From the NCBI RefSeq assembly GCF_014705615.1, contig NZ_JACXJA010000003.1, positions 62,001 through 126,000 of the forward strand: a stretch of DNA of 64,000 bases, in the 5' to 3' direction. Positions 58,840-64,000 of the stretch are shown here, one piece after another (position 1 is the stretch's first letter; each line of letters begins with the position of its first letter). The translations under genes were made by a program, and so were the position numbers. The notes beneath the pieces were generated by a model. The model did no database searches and was not told the DNA's origin. It saw only the letters and a program-made list of their open reading frames with translations. The DNA is from Paenibacillus oceani. GTDB taxonomy: Bacteria > Bacillota > Bacilli > Paenibacillales > NBRC-103111.

Positions 58840-59439
58840 GTGTCTAACGTATTGCAAAGCTCCAAAGGATTAAAGCTGACCGACATTCTGGTCACGGTCG
58901 TCATTGCGATCGTCTTCGGCGTCATCTTCCGGGTATGGGGATCGGTGTACGACCTCGTCAAAATTTTCGGCTTGCAAGTCGAACAGCTGACGTACGGCAT
59001 GTGGTTCATTGCGGCTACCGTAGCGTTTCTGATTATTCGCAAGCCCGGAGTCGCGCTGCTCGGCGAAATGTCGGCCGCTGTATTCGCGATGCTGATCGGC
59101 TCACAGTATAGCGTAGAGTCGCTTACTTACGGCCTTGCGCAAGGGATCGGCGCCGAGATCGTATTCGCCTTGTTCGGCTACCGCTCGTATTCGCTGGCCG
59201 TCGCCTGTCTGGCCGGAATCGGGGCGGGCCTCGGCTCGCTGGGAATGGATTGGTATAAGGGCTATCTGATCGAGCTGCAAGGCTGGAACCTGACGCTGTA
59301 CTTCGTGTTCCGCTTTATCAGCAGTATCGTTATCACCGGCGGTGTCGCCTATTATCTGGTCAAAGCGCTCGACGCAACCGGCGTAACCCGGATCGTCCGC
59401 CCGGTAACCGAATCCGACCGGCGTTCGCTGCACGATTAA
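58840..59439 (+). CDS. ykoE: Thiamine-precursor (HMP) ECF transporter substrate-binding membrane component
   Basis: A 199-residue membrane protein with about six helices (KLTDILVTVVIAIVFGVIFRVWG, MWFIAATVAFLIIRKPGVALLGE, and others). It matches YkoE, the S component of the thiamine/hydroxymethylpyrimidine importer. GTG at 58840 follows GGGAGAGG; the frame is open to 58723 through the terminator. First gene after the TPP riboswitch; energised by the next two gene products. Confidence 0.9.
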   Translation: MSNVLQSSKGLKLTDILVTVVIAIVFGVIFRVWGSVYDLVKIFGLQVEQLTYGMWFIAATVAFLIIRKPGVALLGEMSAAVFAMLIGSQYSVESLTYGLAQGIGAEIVFALFGYRSYSLAVACLAGIGAGLGSLGMDWYKGYLIELQGWNLTLYFVFRFISSIVITGGVAYYLVKALDATGVTRIVRPVTESDRRSLHD

Positions 59440-59462
59440 TTTTAGCATCGGAGTGATTCTGC

Positions 59463-60977
59463 ATGGAGGCTGCGGCGGGAGTCGAACAGCTAAGGCTTAA
59501 ATTTCCCGGCGCGCCGGCGCTGACGTTCCGGGATTTGTCGTTTGAGGTGAAGCGCGGGGAAAAGGTGCTGCTGCTCGGACCTAGCGGATGCGGCAAATCG
59601 ACGCTGCTGCAGGTGCTGTCGGGCTTAATCCCGCGGGCGGTGGACGTGCCGGTGACGGCAGAGCGGATCGTCGTACCGGAGCGGTGGGCGTTCGTTTTTC
59701 AAGATCCGGATACGCAGTTTTGCATGCCCTTTGTCGATGAGGAGCTTGCCTTCGTTCTGGAAAATCTGCTCGTTCCGCGCGAAGAGATGAAGCAGCGGAT
59801 GGGCGTGCTGCTCCGTCAGGTCGGATTGGAGCTCGAGGAGCTGCATACCCCGATAGCGGCGCTGTCCCAAGGAATGAAGCAGCGGCTCGCGATCGCAAGC
59901 GCGCTGGCGCTTGAGCCCGACGTGCTCTTCGTTGACGAGCCGACCGCCCTGCTCGACCCGGAAGGGACGAAGCAGGTATGGGAGACGATCCGCAAGGCGG
60001 GAGAAGGGAAAACGGTCATCATCGTGGAGCATAAGATCGAAGAGATCGTCGGTTATATCGATCGCGTCGTCCTGTTCGGCAAATCGGGGGAGATTACGGC
60101 GGACGGCCCGGCGGCGGATCTGTTCGCCAATTACGGTCATCGCCTCGCCGAAGACGGAATCTGGTACCCTGGCGTCTGGGACGATTATATCCGCAGCGAC
60201 CGTTATGCGCCATGGACCGCAGAGCCGGCAGCGGCTTCGGCCGGGCCGCTCATTCGCCTCGACCGGTTCGAGGTATGGCGCGGCAAGAAGCAGAAGCAGT
60301 ACGTGGAATCGGCGGAAGTTTATGCTGGCGAATGGATCGCCGTAACCGGTCCGAACGGGGCGGGCAAGAGCACGCTGCTCCTCGGCTTGATGGGGCTGCT
60401 CCAGACAGCCGGAGGTTACGAGCTGAACGGCAGGCCGGCGGAGCAGACGGGAGGATTGTCGGCCGAGATCGCTTTCGTGTTCCAAAATCCCGAGTTTCAA
60501 TTCGTCACCAACTCGGTTTATGACGAGGTCGCCTTCTCGCTCCGGCAGGAGAAGCGGCCGGAAGCCGAGGTGGAGGCAAAAACGTCCGCGCTGCTGGCGG
60601 ACTTCGATCTGACGCAGCGGAAGGACAATCATCCGTTTCAACTATCACTCGGGCAGAAACGCCGCCTCAGCGTCGCCTCGGCAATCGTGAAGGAGCAGCG
60701 CATCCTGGTGCTGGACGAACCGACATTCGGTCAGGATGCGAAAAATACGTTCGCATTGCTGGAACGGCTGGAAGCATGGCGCAGACAAGGGACCGCGATT
60801 GTGATGGTGACGCACGATCCGGATATTGTATGCCGGTTCGCCACCCGGATCTGGGAAGTTCGCGACGGCCGGCTGGAGCACGATCTGCGCGGGCCGCGGC
60901 AGCTCGCAGAGCCGGCAGCGGCAGATGAGCTTCCGGAGAAGGAACCGGAATTCGTTCAGAGAGGAGGGAGCCGCTAA
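59463..60977 (+). CDS. ykoD: ECF transporter duplicated ATPase subunit
   Basis: A 504-residue protein with two ABC ATPase halves. The first has GPSGCGKST (about 39-47), signature-like LSQGMKQRLAIASAL and VLFVDEPTALLD; the second has GPNGAGKST (about 297-305), LSLGQKRRLSVASA and ILVLDEPTFGQD. In YkoD the two ATPases of an ECF importer are fused. GGAG precedes the ATG 8 bases upstream. It ends 2 bases before the GTG of ykoC. Confidence 0.93.
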   Translation: MEAAAGVEQLRLKFPGAPALTFRDLSFEVKRGEKVLLLGPSGCGKSTLLQVLSGLIPRAVDVPVTAERIVVPERWAFVFQDPDTQFCMPFVDEELAFVLENLLVPREEMKQRMGVLLRQVGLELEELHTPIAALSQGMKQRLAIASALALEPDVLFVDEPTALLDPEGTKQVWETIRKAGEGKTVIIVEHKIEEIVGYIDRVVLFGKSGEITADGPAADLFANYGHRLAEDGIWYPGVWDDYIRSDRYAPWTAEPAAASAGPLIRLDRFEVWRGKKQKQYVESAEVYAGEWIAVTGPNGAGKSTLLLGLMGLLQTAGGYELNGRPAEQTGGLSAEIAFVFQNPEFQFVTNSVYDEVAFSLRQEKRPEAEVEAKTSALLADFDLTQRKDNHPFQLSLGQKRRLSVASAIVKEQRILVLDEPTFGQDAKNTFALLERLEAWRRQGTAIVMVTHDPDIVCRFATRIWEVRDGRLEHDLRGPRQLAEPAAADELPEKEPEFVQRGGSR

Positions 60978-60979
60978 CC

Positions 60980-61774
60980 GTGAATATCGAGTTTTCTTAC
61001 CGGGAAACGTGGCTCCACCGGGTGAACCCGTCTCTCAAACTGCTGTTTTGTCTGACCTTGTTCATGTTCGTCCTGTTTACGCACAACCCGAGTGTGATGC
61101 TGAACGTTACGGCCGTTACGCTGCTCGGCTACGTCGCGGCAAGCGGCCATCCGTGGAAACGAATGGCGCTGTTCTCGCTGCCTGCCCTGCTGCTGTTCGT
61201 ATCGTCGACGACGTCGATGATGTTTTACGGCAAAGGGGAAACGACCTGGTGGGACTTCGGGCTGATCCATATTACGAAGGAAAGCTTCTTCCGTGGCGTC
61301 CAGATCGGCCTCAAGTCGCTGTGCTTCGCCTTCGTCGGACTGCTGTTCGCGCTTACGACGCGGCCCGTGTTTTTGTTCTACTCGCTGATGCAGCAGTGCA
61401 AAGTGCCGCCCAAATACGCCTATAGCTTCATGGCCGCGATGCGGCTGCTGCCGATCATGTTCGAGGAGTTTCAGACGCTTCGTCACGCGCTGGCGGTTCG
61501 GGGCGTCGGCCGGGAGAAGGGGCTGAAGGGACTGTACCGGAAAATGAAAGCTTATTCGGTTCCGATGCTGGCCCAAAGCATCCGGCGCGCACAGCGGATC
61601 GCCGTCGCGATGGAGGCGAAGCGGTTTGCCGGAAACGGCCGCCGGACGTATTACTACGTTGTCGGCTTCGGCAACGTAGACTTGTTCTTCGTCGCCGCGG
61701 CCGCCGCTTTATGCGCTGCGGCTTATGCCGCGGGAATTTTGTTTCCGTACGTCGATATTACGGATGTAAGATAG
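60980..61774 (+). CDS. ykoC: ECF transporter transmembrane (EcfT-like) component
   Basis: A 264-residue membrane protein with several helices (LLFCLTLFMFVLF, MALFSLPALLLFV, FAFVGLLFALTTRPVFLFYSL). The cytosolic coupling helices with AVRGVGREKG and AMEAKRFAG are the two short arginine motifs that touch the ATPases. GTG start at 60980; the GGAGGGAG ribosome site lies in the end of ykoD. Membrane scaffold for ykoE and ykoD. Confidence 0.9.
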   Translation: MNIEFSYRETWLHRVNPSLKLLFCLTLFMFVLFTHNPSVMLNVTAVTLLGYVAASGHPWKRMALFSLPALLLFVSSTTSMMFYGKGETTWWDFGLIHITKESFFRGVQIGLKSLCFAFVGLLFALTTRPVFLFYSLMQQCKVPPKYAYSFMAAMRLLPIMFEEFQTLRHALAVRGVGREKGLKGLYRKMKAYSVPMLAQSIRRAQRIAVAMEAKRFAGNGRRTYYYVVGFGNVDLFFVAAAAALCAAAYAAGILFPYVDITDVR

Positions 61775-61791
61775 AGAAGGAGGAGAAACTG

Positions 61792-62454
61792 ATGTTGTTT
61801 TCCAAACGTCTGAGAGAAGCCGCGGATGCAAGCTGGCAAGCCAGCTTTACCCATCCGTTCATAACGGGGATTGCCGATGGCAGCCTGCCGCTCGACCGGT
61901 TCAAGCATTATATGATGAACGACGCCTACTATTTGGCCTGCTACGCGCAAGTGCAGGCCCTTGGAGCGGCGAAGGCGCCGGATCTGCATACGTCGAGCCG
62001 GATGGCCGTCCACGTTCAGGGCACCTACGGCGCAGAGTTGTCGATGCATGAGAAATTTTCGGGCATGCTCGGCATTACCGACGAAGAGCGGGCGGCGTTC
62101 CAGCCTGCGCCGACGGCGTACGCCTATACGTCGCACTTGCTGCGCGCCGCTTATACCGGCCATTTCGGAGATATTATGGCGGCGATCCTGCCTTGCTACT
62201 GGCTGTACTACGAGATTGGCGAAAGACTGCAGGGCGCGACACCCGAGGAGCCGATCTATCGCGAATGGATTGCCGCATATGGCGGCGACTGGTTCCGCGA
62301 TCTCGTGCAGGAGCAGGTCGACCGGCTCGACCGGATCGCCGAAGGCGTGACGGAAGCCGACCGGACGCGGATGGAGCGGCAGTTCCTGATCAGCAGCCAG
62401 TACGAGTACCAGTTCTGGGATATGGGTTACCGCAAGGAAGCGTGGCCGGTTTAA
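61792..62454 (+). CDS. tenA: Thiaminase II (aminopyrimidine aminohydrolase)
   Basis: A 220-residue all-helical enzyme. It hydrolyses aminopyrimidine breakdown products of thiamine to HMP, the likely substrate taken up by the preceding ECF system. The catalytic cysteine is in ILPCYWLYYEIG (about 132), and the conserved glutamate region SSQYEYQFWDMGY is near the end. FTHPFITGIADGSLP and the FKHYMMNDAYYLACYAQ helix fit the family. AAGGAGGAG precedes the ATG at 61792. Last gene of the TPP-controlled operon. Confidence 0.94.
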   Translation: MLFSKRLREAADASWQASFTHPFITGIADGSLPLDRFKHYMMNDAYYLACYAQVQALGAAKAPDLHTSSRMAVHVQGTYGAELSMHEKFSGMLGITDEERAAFQPAPTAYAYTSHLLRAAYTGHFGDIMAAILPCYWLYYEIGERLQGATPEEPIYREWIAAYGGDWFRDLVQEQVDRLDRIAEGVTEADRTRMERQFLISSQYEYQFWDMGYRKEAWPV

Positions 62455-62477
62455 TCAAACATGCGATGGATGTGACA

Positions 62478-62507
62478 GACAGCCGAATGGGATTCGGCTG
62501 TCTTTTT
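62478..62507 (+). terminator. Terminator of the thiamine operon
   Basis: GACAGCCGAAT-GGG-ATTCGGCTGTC is a perfect 11-bp stem, followed by TTTTT. It lies 24 bases past the tenA stop. Confidence 0.93.
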
Positions 62508-62590
62508 AATCTGCCAGAAGTTTAGGTTCTTTACCGTGCTAAAGGAAGGGGTTTTCTTACTTGGCGCTAGTGAACGTATACTCGGGTTCG

Positions 62591-62760
62591 ATGACTAACG
62601 AATACTAACGAATGCTAACGGATGCAAGCGAATATTAACGAATACTAACGAATGCTAACGAACGCTAGTGAATGCTAATGAATACTAGCGAATGCTAACA
62701 GATGCTAACAGATGCTAACAGATGCTAACAGATGCTAACAGATGCTAACAGATGCTAACG
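62591..62760. repeat. Tandem array of a 10-bp repeat, 17 copies
   Basis: Seventeen consecutive decamers fit [A/G]AT[G/A]CTAAC[G/A]. The first ten are degenerate (AATACTAACG, AATGCTAACG, GATGCAAGCG, AACGCTAGTG and so on); the last block is nearly uniform, with GATGCTAACA repeated in a row. The unit length equals about one helical turn. No ORF uses it. Confidence 0.9.
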
Positions 62761-62953
62761 AATCGTATCATGCTTATAGCTGAAAAACGACGTTGTTCCA
62801 GTCGTAATGAATCCAGGCATCGTTATCGAACCGAAAGCGGAAAAAAACGATCCGATTTGCGGAGAATAACCATACAAGAGTTCGTTACAAATTCAAACGT
62901 CCGGATTCGGCTCTGATAACGACTGCTGGGTTCGTTAGCCATACCACTGTATG

Positions 62954-63256
62954 AAGACCACACGACTGAGGACGAGCGGCCGGAGCAAGGTACCCATTGC
63001 CTTCCACGCGCCTGCGTAAGAGAGTCTAAACAAGACCACACGACTGGGGGAGAGCGGCCGGAGCGAAGGTACCCATTGCCTTCCACGCGCCTGCGTAAGA
63101 GAGTCTAAATAAGACCACACGACTGGGGGAGAGCGGCCGGAGCAAGGTACCCATTGCCTTCCACGCGCCTGCGTAAGAGAGTCTAAACAAGACAACACGA
63201 CCTGAGGACGAGCGGCCGGAGCGAAGGTACCATTCCCTTCGACGCGCCTGCGTATG
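62954..63256. repeat. Four tandem copies of a 78/79-bp repeat
   Basis: Copies start at 62954, 63032, 63111 and 63189 with AAGACCACACGACT, share GAGCGGCCGGAGC-AAGGTACC and CTTCCACGCGCCTGCGTAAG, and end GAGAGTCTAAA. The first three are almost identical; the fourth is more diverged (AAGACAACACG, CGTATGGG). They are separated by no spacers, so this is not a CRISPR. The minus strand stays open through them because 78 is divisible by three, but the frame has no ribosome site and is disrupted by the 79-bp copy. Confidence 0.92.
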
Positions 63257-63271
63257 GGATTGCACGTCAAA

Positions 63272-63304
63272 GAACCATCCGGTACAGTTTCCGGACGGTT
63301 TTTC
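63272..63304. terminator. Hairpin terminator after the 78-bp repeats
   Basis: AACCATCCGG and CCGGACGGTT (63272-63281 with about 63291-63300) form a stem with one mismatch and a TTTTTC tail. It follows no recognisable gene. Confidence 0.6.
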
Positions 63305-63509
63305 TTATCGTTACAGAAGTTCAGGGGGCTTGGTTTCCTATTGCCAAAAACGTGCGTATCCGGAGGATTGCGCAAAGACGACCCCCTCCAAGCGGCGTTC
63401 TCCCACCGTTTGCTACGTGGTAAAGCTTAAAAGCGTTGCTTCAAAAAAGCGAATCGCGAGTTTCTGTACCAAGAAAAGCTGCATCTTACGCGGGGGCATT
63501 CATCGTGGC

Positions 63510-63534
63510 AAAGGCTTCGTTTAGAAGCTTTTCT
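63510..63534 (+). terminator. Weak hairpin with T tract
   Basis: AAAGGCTTC-GTTTA-GAAGCTTTT, then CTT. The stretch 63305-63715 between this and the AraC gene shows no supported gene. Confidence 0.45.
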
Positions 63535-63715
63535 TATTTACCAGAAATATATCATGGGAGTGGTTCTAAACCTTGGTAAACGCCAGCGACAGCGGACGCC
63601 GGTAGGCGCTTTTCTTTGTGCAATACGTATGATGCTGCTGAATTTGTCGGGCGTGAGGGAAGGAGATGGGTGCAGCTACGTGTAATATTGGAACGTATAG
63701 GAGAGGGGGCCGCGT

Positions 63716-64000
63716 ATGATCGTAGCGAGAGCGCTGGAAAACGAGCTCTACTTTTTTCAATATTTGTCCACCCGGGATGAGATGTCCGAATCCGCATATT
63801 ACTTTCATACTCACCAAGGGATCGAAATCTTGTATGTGTATGAAGGCAGCGGCCAAGTCATTCTTGACGATCGCTTTTATGCCGTCCATCCCCGTACTTT
63901 GCTTATTTTTAAACCGTTCCAGCTCCATTACATCCGCATGGACGTACCACCGAAATATACGTGCTCGCTCATTAAAGTGAAGCCGATCTTCATGGAGCAA
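63716..64000 (+). CDS. AraC-type regulator, cupin N-terminal domain (3' partial)
   Basis: The ATG at 63716 follows GGAGAGGGGG and the frame stays open for 95 codons to the end of the window. The product begins with MIVARALENELYFFQY and carries HTHQGIEILYVYEGSGQ, RFYAVHPRTLLIFKP and FQLHYIRMD, the sensor cupin of AraC regulators. The DNA-binding domain must lie beyond the window. Confidence 0.75.
   Translation, partial: MIVARALENELYFFQYLSTRDEMSESAYYFHTHQGIEILYVYEGSGQVILDDRFYAVHPRTLLIFKPFQLHYIRMDVPPKYTCSLIKVKPIFMEQ

Noticed and set aside
62954-63256. CRISPR array
   Set aside because: The repeats are contiguous, long (78/79 bp) and without unique spacers; no cas gene is in the window.
62935-63375. 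Minus-strand repeat protein from the 78-bp units
   Set aside because: The frame is open only because the unit length is mostly a multiple of three; no ribosome site, and the 79-bp copy breaks the phase.

Overview
The window looks like chromosomal DNA of a Gram-positive, spore-former-type Firmicute, most probably Paenibacillus or a close relative. The evidence is moderately high GC, strong GGAGG-type ribosome sites with frequent TTG and GTG starts, many two-domain AraC regulators, orphan sugar-type solute-binding lipoproteins, a T-box upstream of ileS, a THI-box operon of the ykoEDC/tenA type, and Btr-like AraC/siderophore-binding fusion regulators. No rRNA, tRNA, CRISPR array, complete insertion sequence or prophage was seen.

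Layout. 0-5 kb: the 3' part of a GH26 mannanase-like enzyme, a solute-binding lipoprotein, a decayed MerR gene that keeps its 19-bp-spacer promoter, and a Gfo/Idh/MocA dehydrogenase paired with a xylose-isomerase-like TIM barrel. 5-7.7 kb: a lower-GC patch with two paralogous GyrI-like effector-binding proteins facing a WYL regulator, bordered by gene remnants. 7.8-16 kb: an AraC regulator, a two-gene 2-oxoacid:ferredoxin oxidoreductase (fused gamma/delta, then fused alpha/beta), a small unknown protein and an SLC13 permease. 16-23 kb: type-2 isoleucyl-tRNA synthetase behind a T-box with an AUC specifier, a membrane-anchored CSC protein, and an ABC-F ATPase preceded by a 42-codon ORF and an attenuator. 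23-38.6 kb: two orphan solute-binding lipoproteins around an AraC regulator, a Tat-type pectate-lyase-like protein with a C-terminal S74 chaperone domain, a truncated GNAT gene with a CD3324 protein, an SGNH esterase, a large unknown exoprotein, an aminotransferase, a decayed YceI gene, a Nudix hydrolase and a VanW protein.

38.7-53 kb is an iron island. Five Fur-box-like sites control a ferredoxin-NADP reductase, a Btr-like regulator divergent from a FecCD/FecCD/ABC-exporter operon, an MFS/saccharopine-dehydrogenase-like pair, a siderophore-binding lipoprotein, and a second Btr-like regulator whose sensor domain resembles that adjacent lipoprotein. The likely logic is Fur derepression, siderophore import, and feed-forward activation by ferri-siderophore bound to the regulators.

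53-64 kb: a PNPOx-like flavoprotein divergent from a MocR regulator that lacks the usual PLP lysine, phosphatidylserine decarboxylase, a cysteine-rich small protein, an alpha/beta hydrolase, the TPP-riboswitch-controlled ykoE-ykoD-ykoC-tenA operon for thiamine-precursor uptake and salvage, and then a gene-poor kilobase holding 17 copies of a 10-bp repeat and four copies of a 78-bp repeat. The window ends inside another AraC-type regulator. A family of AAATA-CGGAA dispersed intergenic repeats recurs at about 13.1, 15.6, 30.4 and 46.1 kb.
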